From NCBI GenBank assembly GCA_910574455.1, contig CAJSYZ010000005.1:7316001-7380000 (forward strand): 64,000 bases of DNA, in the 5' to 3' direction. The number at the start of each line of letters is the position of its first letter. The stretch's first letter is position 1. Both the position numbers and the translations under genes were made by a program. The notes under the pieces are model-generated. The model saw nothing but the letters and a program-made list of their open reading frames with translations, was not told the origin of the DNA and did no database searches. This document shows, piece by piece, positions 43,684 to 53,777 of this stretch. Origin of the DNA: Trichaptum fuscoviolaceum (Eukaryota; Basidiomycota; Agaricomycetes; Hymenochaetales; Trichaptaceae).

Positions 43684-46286
43684 TTCGCTGGGCCTGGACG
43701 GAAAACCAGCAGTTCGCTTTCGACTATCTCAAGCGCATGTTCACGACCGCCCCCGTCCTTATGATGCCCGACATGTCGCGACAATTCATCGTGGAATGCG
43801 ACGCCTCTGATTTCGCGACCGGCGCGGTCCTGTCCCAGGAAGGCGACGACGGGTTGATACATCCGGTCGCCTTTTTCTCGAAATCCCTCAATGATGCGGA
43901 ACTCAACTACGAGATTTACGACAAGGAGCTACTTGCGATTATTAGAGCTCTCGACGAGTGGCGACATTATCTCGAAGGTGCGAGTCATAAACTCGATATT
44001 GTGTCTGACCACAAGAATCTGCTATACTTCTCTGAATCCCGAACGCTGACGCGACGCCAAGCCCGGTGGAGCCTTTTCCTCACCCGCTTTGACTTTACGA
44101 TTCGCCATCGCCCGGGGCGACTCGGGGGCAAGCCCGACGCCATGTCACGACGCGTCGACCTTCAACCAGAAGGCGAGGACAACACCGGACGAACCCTTCT
44201 GACCCCCGAAATGTTTCGGCTAAAGGCAATCCGTCGGGGAATGACGCAGGTACACGGGGATCAGGCCCTCCTACGACACATTCGTAAGTCAGACCAGTAT
44301 GAAGACAAACTGGTAGACGCGATCGAGTTGGTCAAGTCAAAGGCGCCCCGAGTTCTGACCAAAGAACTTGAGGACTGGAGCACCGAAGAAGGCCTCATCC
44401 TATATCAGGGTAAGGTTTACGTCCCGAAAGATGAGACCATTCGTCGGGATGTGGTGAAGACCTACCACGACAGTCTCCCCGCCGGACATCCTGGACGTTG
44501 GAAAACGTTTGAGATGGTAAGCCACAACTACTGGTGGCCCGGGATGTCTAACTTTGTAGAACGATACGTTTCGGGATGCAATACCTGTGCACGCACGAAG
44601 AACCGATCCCAACGCACGGTAGGACTCCTACAACCGAACGAAATCCCGCAGGGCCCCTGGCAGGCGATTTCGTGCGATTTCATCACCCAGCTCCCCCGAT
44701 CCGAGGATTACGACGCCATTTTCGTGGTGATCGACCGTCTCACCAAGCAAGCGCATTTTATCCCGACCACGTCTGATGTCGATGCACCGGGAACTGCAGA
44801 ACTATTCCTGCAACACGTCTGGAAGCTGCACAGAACCCCCCGCCAGATCATATCCGACCGAGGACCACAGTTTGTCGCGCAGTTCATGAAGGCCCTCTTT
44901 TCCTGACTCGGTATCAAAGGTACCACGTCGACTGCGTCTCACCCGCAGACGGACGGGCAAACCGAAAGGGTAAACCAAGAGCTGGAACAATATTTACGGG
45001 CTTTCATAGATACACGACAAGAAAACTGGGCCGGATTACTCCCAATGGCAGAGTTCGCGCACAACACGAAAGCGCACGCGGCAACACGACAATCCCCGTT
45101 CGCGCTCGTCTACGGCTACAATCCCGAATTCACGATTGCCCCGAGTGACGGCCTGTCCACGGTCCCCGCCGCGGACGCACGACTACAGGAGCTTCAGCAG
45201 GCACAGGAAGAGGCACGAGCGGCTTTGGAGGTTGCGGCAGAGCGCATGAAGCAGCACTACGATCAGGCCCGGAACGAGGCCCCGCAGTACGAAGTCGGGG
45301 ATAAAGTCTGGCTCGAGGCGACGAACGTTCGGCGACCGGGAGCGCGCAAATTATTACCGAAACGACTAGGGCCGTATAAGGTGAAGGCAAAGCTAAGTGA
45401 CCTCACCTACGAACTCGAACTCCCCGCGTCGCTGAAGATTCATCCCGTATTCCACATATCGCTGCTCTCGCCATACCATGAAGACGACATTCCCAGTCGA
45501 ACGCAACCCCCGCCGCCCCCAGTCGAAGTAGAAGGAGATCTGGAGTACGAGGTGGAAGAGGTACTGGATGCTAGACGGTTTAGGCGGAGGTTTGAATACT
45601 TGGTACGATGGAAGGGATATTCAAGCGTGGAAGATACTTGGATTCCCGCAACAGATATGGGTAATGCAAAGGCTAAAATTCGCAGTTTCTATCGAAAACA
45701 CCCGGACGCCCCTCGAGAAGTCAATGCTATTGAGCTCTGTGACCTGAGCAAGATTCAAGATTGGCGCCCCAGAGTTGCGCCTTTGGAGGGGGGTAATGTC
45801 GAGATCCCGGGCTCCTTTTCCCATTTCCCGCACTTTCCCGCCAAGGATCCCGACATGAGCAGACAATCCCGCGGGGAGAATCCCGCCATTGGATTCCCAA
45901 CGCGAAACCCCTTTCCCGACTCGCACGATCCCCCGCAAGATCCCCCGCTCACGTGACCTATCCCGCACCACCGTCCCGACCACCATGCACGCATACACAC
46001 ACTCATTTACGACGACCCGCCAAGGCACACGTATATTCACTTACCAACATACGCTCATTAATCCGCTAGTACCTCAAGGTGACGACCTGCAGCCGCCTGG
46101 CATACTTAGTCTGGCTAGTCGCGGCCACGGACCGGACGCTGACGTCCACAGACATGCCGTAGCCATCTGGAGAAACGGGATGGACATGCCTAGCAGTGCG
46201 GTCGTAGCATGTATCTTTTGTAGTAGATAGGTGCGCATTGCGCAAGGACACTTAGTGTAGATTAACTATACAGTCTTTACGAAGTA

Positions 46287-47626
46287 CAACCGGTTACAAA
46301 AAGTAACCGTGATTTGTATTATGTAATCAAGCGCAAAAAATCTTCGTGTTTCAATGTTTTCGTTCTGTACAATTACTACGTCTTCTATAATACTCTCTTA
46401 ATGCCTAGAACTAATTCTTCACGATCTCAATATGACTCTCCAACAAAAAACCGCATTGTTGGAGCTATTATGGCCGGTGCAAAAATATCAGAAGTTTCTG
46501 CCGAATTTGGAATCCCGTGGTCGACGGTGAACGACATCTGGAAAAAGTTTGTCGCAACGGGTTCGACGCACAACGCGCCACGATCTGGCCGTCCGCCGAA
46601 AGCCACCCCTCATGTTTGCCGTCGTCTTGTGCGCATTGTGAAAAAAAACCGCCGCCTCCCGCTGCGCGAAGTTGCGAAGCTGTTATCACCGCAACTGTCA
46701 ACCTCAACCATTCGGAATGTGTTAGCCAGCGAAGGATTCCATCGGCGCAAAGCGCGTCGAGTGCCTTACCTTTCTCGGGCCCACAAGCAACAACGCGCAG
46801 CATGGGCTAAGCCAATTGCCCAATGGACCATGGAGAAATTCAGCAAAATTATCTGGTCAGACGAGTGCTATGTGCACATTGGTGGCAACCCTGGATCAAT
46901 CTATGTCTCCCGCAGGCCAGATGAAGCTGATCTCGAGGAATGCTCTGCTCCAACATTTGAGCAGTCGTCTGTCAAGGTCATGGTATGGGCATGTGCTATG
47001 TTGGATAGCAAGGGCCCATTAATTGTGCTTGATTTTCCTGGTGGAAAGGGTGGCGGAATGAATTCGGATCGATATCAAGAACAAGTTCTCAATGGAAAGC
47101 TTCTGGACTATTATACAGAGAAGTCAGTAGAGCGGGGTCTGATCTTCTTTCAACAAGATAATGCCCGGTGCCACACAAGCAAATCAACAATGAACTGGCT
47201 TAATCAACATGGAATCAAGACTTTTGCACACCCTCCTTCGTCACCCGACATGAATCCAATGGAAAACATATGGTGGGAACTTAAGCGGAGGATAAGGGCC
47301 CTACCACGCACTCCCACAAGTGTTGAGGAGCTCAAATGTGCAGTGGTGGAAGTATGGAATTCTCTTTCATTGGAAGACATTAACAAGTATGTGAGGTCTA
47401 TGCCTCAAAGGGTCCAATCTGTTATTGCTGCACATGGTGGAAACACCCAGTTTTAAATCTATGTCATTTTCTTCTCATTTGGAACCTAGCACACTCCTTT
47501 TTATACTGGTATAATAATGGCATTCATTTGTTTTCAGTTTGCAGAGCAATGTGAGCCGCAACGTGAAGAAAGAGCGAAAAAAAAGTGTGACAGCGTGACA
47601 TCACGGTCACTTTTTGTAACCGGTTG
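46287..47626 (+). mobile_element. Tc1/mariner transposon, intact
   Basis: 1340 bp with TIRs CAACCGGTTACAAAAAGT(A/G)ACCGTGAT of about 27 bp with one mismatch, flanked by TA (46285-46286, 47627-47628). Excision restores the LTR sequence GAAGTAGATAAATAG. It contains one complete transposase frame. All parts needed for transposition appear present. Confidence 0.97.
46401..47456 (+). CDS. Tc1-like DD34E transposase
   Basis: Cut-and-paste transposase acting at the element's TIRs. From Met at 46401 it is 351 residues, close to the usual Tc1 length; the frame is open upstream to 46314, but that 29-residue extension is probably leader. The N-terminal part holds a paired-like helix-turn-helix (AKISEVSAEFGIPWSTVND, and an SGRPP linker typical of Tc1 proteins). 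The catalytic triad is D in IIWSDECYV, D in FFQQDNARCH and E in NPMENIWWELKRR, with 34 residues between the last two, i.e. DD34E. No stop or frameshift, so probably functional. Confidence 0.95.
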   Translation: MPRTNSSRSQYDSPTKNRIVGAIMAGAKISEVSAEFGIPWSTVNDIWKKFVATGSTHNAPRSGRPPKATPHVCRRLVRIVKKNRRLPLREVAKLLSPQLSTSTIRNVLASEGFHRRKARRVPYLSRAHKQQRAAWAKPIAQWTMEKFSKIIWSDECYVHIGGNPGSIYVSRRPDEADLEECSAPTFEQSSVKVMVWACAMLDSKGPLIVLDFPGGKGGGMNSDRYQEQVLNGKLLDYYTEKSVERGLIFFQQDNARCHTSKSTMNWLNQHGIKTFAHPPSSPDMNPMENIWWELKRRIRALPRTPTSVEELKCAVVEVWNSLSLEDINKYVRSMPQRVQSVIAAHGGNTQF

Positions 47627-47970
47627 TAGATAAATAGCTGTAGGCATCGTAAGGAGCACCTCACTTTTGACCTCTTGTGGAGTGCTTCCTTAGGTGCGAT
47701 CTCTCTCTTTTCTCCTGTGTAGTTAGTTGCGCAATACTTACTTGTGGAGTGCTTCCTTAGGGATCCGCTTACTTGACGTTCAAAGCAGTGAAGAGTCCTA
47801 GCTGGCCTTGAGAATCCCGCAACGCGCCTGGATAGAATCCCGCGCGTTTCCCCCGCCTGAATTCCCACGCTCGTTCCCGGTCGCGAATCCAGTTTCCCGA
47901 AAGCTGGTTCCCGTTGCGAAATCCAGTTCCCCGAAACTGTTTCCCGCTACAATTCCCGACGGTCGTAACA

Positions 47971-48356
47971 TGCGCTGGGTAGTCGAAGGAGGCGAATCAG
48001 TCGACGAGTAGCACAAGAACTTGGCGGACGTTTTGGGGGTTAGGGTGCTTGAGTTCAAGAACTGGGCTAGTCCAGCCACTGATTGGGTAACACGGACAGC
48101 GAGCACAAGAGTACTCTCTATTGAGGTTCAAAGGTCGAATCGAGGTAGTGTCGAGCAAACACCACTCGAGCCAAATGGTGCAGATAGTGACGAAGCAGAG
48201 AGCCTTAATCACTGCAAAGCGATGGGCGAAGTATTAGCGGAAGTCAGAGTGGTTGGAGAGCTGTAATAGCTGACGAGCTTGTCGTGGCGAAGTTCCTTGG
48301 AAGTAATGAGACGTGACCAAAGGGGAAAAGAGAAAAGAATCGCACATACCATGTCA
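47971..48356. other. unassigned sequence, possible 3' part of a host gene
   Basis: No recognised feature. On the minus strand a CTATTACAG acceptor-like site near 48265 could belong to the hypothetical gene whose first exon is proposed at 48357-48609. Confidence 0.25.
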
Positions 48357-48609
48357 GGTTACCCGATTGCTGGCATCTCAAGCCATGGCAAGTACTAGCA
48401 CTTGACTCGGTAGCTGGTAATATCACTGAGATATGGGGTTGTCCTTCGGATGGCTTCTCATCAGACGAATAAAGATCTCCAATGGCGTCGGTTTCCGCAA
48501 AGACACTTAATATCCCGTCGGTCTGGAACACATATTTGGTTTGGTCGTAGTCAGATGTGCAGTAGGAGAGCTTGGTCTCTCTAGTTAACATAGCGCACCC
48601 GACAACCAT
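48357..48609 (-). CDS. hypothetical first exon (unrecognised)
   Basis: Starts with ATG in a fair context (CATCATGG) and reads MVVGCAMLTRETKLSYCTSD.. to ..CQQSGNLTW, then meets a consensus donor GTATGTGCG. The composition is protein-like and no stop occurs before the donor. I do not recognise the family, and the downstream exons are uncertain. It could equally be a gene fragment. Confidence 0.3.
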
Positions 48610-49176
48610 GATGCTATCTGCGTCTCGAGACGGATGTATGCTAGCTTGCTAGGTGTATCAATCTTACTTGCTGAACGAAAGGATGTCCTGTCGGCGTCGG
48701 CATGTTTGAAGGAAGCCCATATAGCGCTACTCAAGTGCTCTTTGTGTCTGAGGTGGGCAAAACTATCGAAGCGCGAACCTCTTTCAAAGCGAGCGGGGCG
48801 AAGCCTTGATCATCGCTGTTTGGATTTAATTAGTTGGACTTTGTGACGTCACTCCGATCATGTGCCAGTGACAGCCTGAAATGAACGCGTGACATAACAG
48901 GACCCTGAGAAGCATGTGACTTGGTTGTGTTAGATTAATCCAGCTATTCTCACGGACTTCACGCCAACAAGGGAACGCGGTTTGCCTACTGTACTGCCTT
49001 CCCCTCTTTCCTTCCGACCACCATATCCGTGTCTTCGACGACGATAACGACGATGACGACGACAACGACGACAACAACAACGGACACAAGATCACGCTCA
49101 CCAGCTTGTGTGCGTATTTCTCTTTTATTTGGCTTGCATTAAGGACTAACTAATAGTGATGAGATTTGCAATCTAG
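48610..49176. other. unassigned sequence with a GAC/GAT trinucleotide repeat
   Basis: No gene recognised up to about 49020. At 49033-49083 an imperfect (GAC)n/(GAT)n run encodes Asp/Asn-rich sequence on the + strand. It precedes GHKITLTS and a possible GTGCGT..TCTAG intron, so it may be an upstream exon of the GFA1 remnant. Confidence 0.35.
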
Positions 49177-49413
<237 letters not shown>

Positions 49414-49503
49414 TAAGAGGGTGGTCAAGGAAATCAGCTACATGCACTCCGACCACAGGCACAATCAAGGTATGTTTTTGCTACATTTTTGTCAGTAATG
49501 TTT

Positions 49504-49644
49504 GGATTAATCCTACGGGTGGATTAATCCATACAGTAGATAGAACAAATGTATGATAGTTTAGAAAATAATACTAATTAATTTTGGATTAATCCAAAGG
49601 GGGATTAATCCGGGGTGGCGTCGCTGACGGCCCCGGATTAATCC
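49504..49644. repeat. five copies of the palindrome GGATTAATCC
   Basis: Exact copies at 49504-49513, 49521-49530, 49586-49595, 49602-49611 and 49635-49644. The outermost two are embedded in TTTGGATTAATCC and GGATTAATCCAAA, giving a short inverted-repeat unit of about 147 bp. It may be a tiny MITE or a cluster of protein-binding sites; TAAT-core palindromes are homeodomain-like. Confidence 0.75.
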
Positions 49645-49854
49645 AAACAGCTGAGGTTCCTGGACGAAACAGGACTTTTCAAGGCAACAGAGCGCTGACG
49701 TAGAAAGAGTTAGCGAGGATCTGCAAGGGCTTGAAGCGGGTAGCTCTTCGATGATATGAATGCCAACGGGTGATCCAGGGAAGAGGTCAATTGGTCCAGA
49801 AGGTGTGTCATAATGCTACTTCTATACAGTCTCCTACTCTTATGTTGGTGATAA

Positions 49855-50815
49855 TGATAGATCAAGTAACTAGGCTTCGCAAGCTAATCGAGAATCTGTC
49901 ATCCTTTGACCTCTCTGATAGGTTTTAGGAGGACCGTGTTACGGATGTGAAATTGGGTGGGACTCCTGACGTGTATATGAGAAAACCGAACGATGGCGCC
50001 TCCGTGTTTGCGAAGAAGATACGTATAAGGATGTTTCAGTACTTGTCATATCAAAGGTGCGTCCAGGGTCTTGCGTCGTGTATGGAATTTAGCTGATGGA
50101 AAAAATAATCGAATTGAAGAAATTTGCACGAGAAATATGTGCGTGGTGAAAGCTTGACCTTGTTAACGTGCTTCCCCTGTTAAGCTTCTTCTTCTAGAAT
50201 ACAACGATACTCCGTTGTTCATTGCGGAGTGGATGATGTATGGCTCCGTCTTTCAATATATAGATAGAGAGCCACAAGTGTCCGCCTTCAAATAGCATGT
50301 GCCCTTCTATTACTGTTCACTCTTTGAAAGCTAATACTTTGTACAGACAATAGGATTGCCTCAGTACTGTTGTACATGCATCCGATGCTTGTTGTGCACA
50401 GCGAAATGAAACGTGTGAGTGGTCCGATCCCAACATTTAGCACGATGAATTAAACAGTCTTCTGCCTCAGAATAACGTTGTAGTGTCGAAGGCAGGCATA
50501 ACGATGGTTATGAAATTCGGTGTCTCTCACTTCGCTCAATCGGGTAATACTGCTTAGTCTGTTACAAACACAGATAAAGGGACCGTAGATGGGTGGCGAG
50601 GGAATTGTTATTCTCAGAGGAAGATGGTTTTGGTCAAGAAGACGAAGAAATTCGGATGACTATCCTCGTGAGTAACGCTTCCAGACAAAGCTCTACAACT
50701 TTCTGACAACGATTATGCAGGAATTGCTCACGGAGGAAGTACCTTATCACGATGTCAGGCTGTTTTATCGCAATTTATCAGCGTCGTCTTCCACGTCAAC
50801 CCAATTCGTGCGGAT
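49855..50815 (+). pseudogene. protein kinase pseudogene (agaricomycete Tyr/Ser-Thr kinase-like)
   Basis: Translating across frames and introns gives, in order: MIDQVTRLRKLIENLSSFDL, a glycine-loop region (VKLGGTPDVYMRKPNDG), FAREICAW, VNVLPLL, DTPLFIAEWMMYGSVFQYID, IASVLLYMHPMLVVHSEMKR, an intron, NNVVVSKAGITMVMKFGVSH, ARELLFSEEDGFGQEDEE, an intron, ELLTEEVPYHDV. These are kinase subdomains I to IX. The catalytic HRD-type loop is HSE and the DFG Asp is replaced (KFG); there are stops (TGA in AW*KL) and several frameshifts. The copy is catalytically dead. No other live copy is seen here. Confidence 0.8.
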
Positions 50816-50954
50816 ACACAAGGAATGTCGAATGATCGCACTGGTCCCTTTGTCAACGATGCTAGGCGATGGATCCGAAACAAAAACCCACAATGAAATT
50901 CATAGAGCGATATTTACGGGAAGGTTGGGATTGGACGTAAGTATCTTTGTTTGA

Positions 50955-51516
50955 TTGTTAGAAAGTCAAATTCAATTAACGTTACCTTCAGGTAGTCACT
51001 AGGTCTGAAGTGAGAATGTTGCAATTTATCTATGAACATATTCAAGTGGGATAACCGCATGAAGAAATTGAATACTGTGCTTCAAGTCGGGAGTTCTCCG
51101 TCCTCAGGCCTTCTCGCTGGACGGACTATTCCTGATTGGACTGCGCTCATCTTTAGCACAGTTAAAATAAGAGTGTCAAAGCTTTGCATAGCGGAACTCC
51201 AGTATCGACAAGTCTGGAATGCTTCCGCCAGGCACTCTGACAATTTCCCAATCCGTACGCTACTCAAAGATTAAGAAGCACAGCAATCTGTCTCATTCGT
51301 GATGGTTGTTGTACATGCCACGTCAAGCAGGACCAATTAGCTGATTGCTTTTCTTGGCAGCGTACTCGCTCAGGGGCCATTGTAGCTTCTAATGATCGTA
51401 GCACCCAAATGCTCTGACCCAGGAAATGGATCTTAAAGTCCGCAGCTTCGTCTCTTCTTTTCTCCGAGCAACCTCAGGAGTTATATTATAATGTATGCGA
51501 CTTTTAACGTAGTTAC
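50955..51516. other. unassigned sequence
   Basis: An open stretch 51032-51274 (+) has no recognised domain. Nothing else supported. Confidence 0.3.
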
Positions 51517-51525
51517 ATTTAAATG

Positions 51526-52041
51526 CAGTCTCCTACCCAAGCCCTCCCACGGTTCGGAAGAGGCCGAGGCCTCAGGGTCCAGGTAAAGTTGAGAGGACCC
51601 ATTTCCTCCCGTAGGGAGGGTCTGGCTTATAACATTTTAGCCGAGGCCCGACCATCGTCAGGGTCCATCTCCCGCCCATTGTTTTCGTGGGAACAGTGCG
51701 CTTGGGCAGCTTTTTGACAAATTATTCATTTGTTGTATTTTAAGGACTTAGGCAGCAGCAACATGTTATATATAGTTATTTCTAGCCTGTATAAATAGTT
51801 CTAGAAAACACTCAACTGTGTCCCATTTACCAAAGTTCTTTGAGTTCATACCGAAGCTCCCAAAAGCCGACGTTCCCACGGTAAGCAGTGCCCGACGCAA
51901 AACCCTGACGATAGTCGGGCCTCGGCTAAAATGTTATAAGCCAGACCCTCCCGTAGGGAGGAAATGGGTCCCCCTCAACTTTACCTGGACCCTGAGGCCT
52001 CCGCCTCTTCCGAACCGTGGGAGGGTTTGGGTAGGAGACTG
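51526..52041. mobile_element. 516-bp MITE with 140-bp TIRs
   Basis: Ends CAGTCTCCTACCC and GGGTAGGAGACTG. Inverted repeats extend about 140 bp (51526-51665, 51902-52041). The central part has no coding capacity. The 9-bp target duplication ATTTAAATG (51517-51525, 52042-52050) is exact. A 9-bp duplication is usual for Mutator-like elements; an 8-bp reading (ATTTAAAT) would suit hAT, so the superfamily is not settled. Same family as 1404-2955. Confidence 0.92.
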
Positions 52042-52195
52042 ATTTAAATGCATTTAAATGGATGAGCTAATCAAATAAACATATGTGCTACTATAACAGC
52101 TTTAGACCCTACCACGTAAACGCTCGCATACATTTAAATGCATACTCACGTGAAAGCTGTAATACGAAGGGATCATTGATAAGAACAAAATAAAT

Positions 52196-52266
52196 TGACC
52201 AGAACGGTATTCGAACACACAACTCCAATCGGACTTGAATCACACTCATAACCTCTAGACCATAAA
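52196..52266 (-). other. tRNA-like / SINE-head sequence with A and B boxes
   Basis: On the minus strand TATGGTCTAGAGGTTATGAG (A box) and, about 35 nt on, GTTCGAATACC (B box) are spaced as in tRNA genes. Acceptor and T stems do not pair properly, so this is not a working tRNA; more likely a tRNA-derived SINE head or a decayed tRNA. Confidence 0.45.
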
Positions 52267-53133
52267 AACTTATAACTAATGATACATTTAATCAATATAT
52301 ACTAAAATACTATCACAAATCTTCATCTCATCACTGACATGACAATCAACCTAGTCACTCTAGGAGTTTGTACCTAAGTGTCAGTTTGAGTGGCTCTTCC
52401 CAGTCAAATATTTATTACAGCTTCCTTTGGGAAAGTATTTTATTATTTTATACTTCCTCAACTATCCCAGATGGGCCACCGGAGTGGCAAGCTCCCTGGC
52501 ATGCTTTGAGCTCTCTCCCGACAACCAACAGCCTCATCAAGCAGGGCATGTCGAGTGCAGATCAGAATGCATGTCACCACTCATGTTGCAGGTCTGTGCT
52601 GCAGAGGCGGGTGTGGATGCCTTGCCCGGGGCTGGCAGGGCGTTGAGTGCCTCGATGCCAGTGGATTCGAGCGAGGAAAGGGCGAGGAGGCCGGGCGTCC
52701 TGGGCGACAACAGTGGCCGCTGAGTGGTTGTGCCGGTGGAAGTTGGCTGACAACGAGTACTGCTTGTGGAACGGCATCATGAGTGTGGACGACAGTGAAT
52801 GTTGCGGTTGCTGGACGAACAGCATGTTGAGGGCAACAAGTGAAGTCAACAGATAGGTCAGCGGCAAGGTGATGAAAAAGCAAATAAAAGACGTACCAGC
52901 AAACCGATTCAACCTCTGCAGTACGAGATTCCAGCTCAATTTTCGCCGCAATACGGCCTTGCCGTACTTGGAGTGTCATGCAGCCTTGCAGTTGACCGCG
53001 CGGGCGAGGGACTTGCAGGCAGTTTCTGAGCGCGGACTCATGTCTGACGCTCCATTGACAAGCGCTGTAAGAAGGACTGCTTGTCTAGATGCAGAATTGC
53101 ATTTTGACAATGGGTCCGATTTTTGGGGAAAGG
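52267..53133. other. unassigned sequence upstream of gypsy A2
   Basis: Open stretches on both strands (for example - strand 52581-52979) overlap each other and match no family known to me. It is the insertion site of A2: the target duplication ATGTG lies at 53134-53138. Confidence 0.3.
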
Positions 53134-53138
53134 ATGTG

Positions 53139-53713
53139 TGTCAGGAATCCGCCTCAGGTTATTTTATTTCTTTTATTTTCTTTTATTTTCTTTTACGATC
53201 ACACTCCGAGTCGGATCCCCGACATGTCCGGTCCGAAACCGGACTTTCTTTAACTCCGATTCTCTTCCTTTTTGCATAGATTACTTGCCTGTATGTTTGC
53301 AGGCCGCTAGGACAAGCGCCCTGCAAGCAATTCTCTTTTCTTTCTTTCTTCCGCCACTCCGACTCGAACCTCCGCTCTACCGATGCGGGACCCCGATTAG
53401 AGCGGGACCCCGAACTCCGACTTACGTCAGCGGTATAGGTCGGACCTAGTCGGATCAGGGTCCAGTGGCTTGGTACTGTATAGTTTTTACCTTTGTTCAT
53501 CAAAACCGCGGATCCCCCTGCGAAGCACTCCACTTTTGGCCTCTTGTAAAGTGCTTCTCAGGTGATGTGTTTATCTTTAGCTCTGATGTGTAGAATAGCT
53601 TAATTGACTTGTAAAGTGCTTCTCAGAGTGAGAACCACCGCTCATTGCGTCCGATCGTCGTCCGTGTCCGATTCAGGGTCTCGAAAGCGAAGGAACCACT
53701 CTAGGTCGTAACA
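53139..53713 (+). repeat. 5' LTR of gypsy A2
   Basis: 575 bp, TGTCAGG..GTAACA. It contains a TATA-like TGTATAGTTTT (about 53475), the hairpin GAAGCACT(53522)..AGTGCTTC with the self-primer ACTTTTGGCCT (53532-53542), and two copies of CTTGTAAAGTGCTTCTCAG (53543-53561, 53608-53626). Confidence 0.97.
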
Positions 53714-53715
53714 TT

Positions 53716-53726
53716 AGGCCAAAAGT
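53716..53726 (+). promoter_or_regulatory. self-priming primer-binding site of gypsy A2
   Basis: AGGCCAAAAGT, two bases after the 5' LTR, is the exact complement of 53532-53542 and is not bordered by the TGG expected for a tRNA primer. This is the arrangement of the fission yeast Tf1 element, where the first 11 nt of the mRNA prime reverse transcription. Confidence 0.75.
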
Positions 53727-53777
53727 TTGTTCTTTCGACGCCCTGCGATTGCACCGACCGATTTTTGATCCCTCTGA

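Larger units (their letters stand above)
18241..45796 (+). pseudogene. pol: Pol of gypsy B3, split by T1 and by B2
   Basis: Pol of family B lies in three pieces. 18241-18626 runs from the RT motif [13 protein letters not shown] through [10 protein letters not shown] to FLGFANFY. 36932-36977 encodes HIVKPLTTLLKKDVR. 43689-45796 covers RNase H ([10 protein letters not shown]), integrase (HDSLPAGHPG..GCNTCART, CDFITQ, ISDRGPQF, HPQTDGQTERVN) and chromodomain (EYLVRWKGY). It is 5'-truncated at 18241 and interrupted by TGA at 18604-18606 and 44904-44906. At both stops the intact relatives have CGA, i.e. C-to-T at CpG. The insertion points are proved by target duplications: TTTTTC for T1 and TTCGC for B2. 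Joining the pieces restores the order of the B2 Pol. Confidence 0.93.
45797..47970 (+). repeat. 3' LTR of B3, split by a Tc1/mariner element
   Basis: LTR of about 832 bp when the insert (46287-47626 plus one TA) is removed. It begins TGTCGAGATCCCGGGCTCC just after the purine tract GGAGGGGGGTAA and ends CGACGGTCGTAACA. The 5' LTR and 5' half of B3 were not found in the window. Confidence 0.93.

Noticed and set aside
43452..44906. 484-codon frame joining LTR and pol
   Set aside because: The first part is antisense LTR of B2 and the rest is B3 pol; the fusion is an accident of insertion at TTCGC.
46314..46400. 29-residue N-terminal extension of the Tc1 transposase
   Set aside because: It is not typical of the family; the Met at 46401 gives the usual length and start of the DNA-binding domain.
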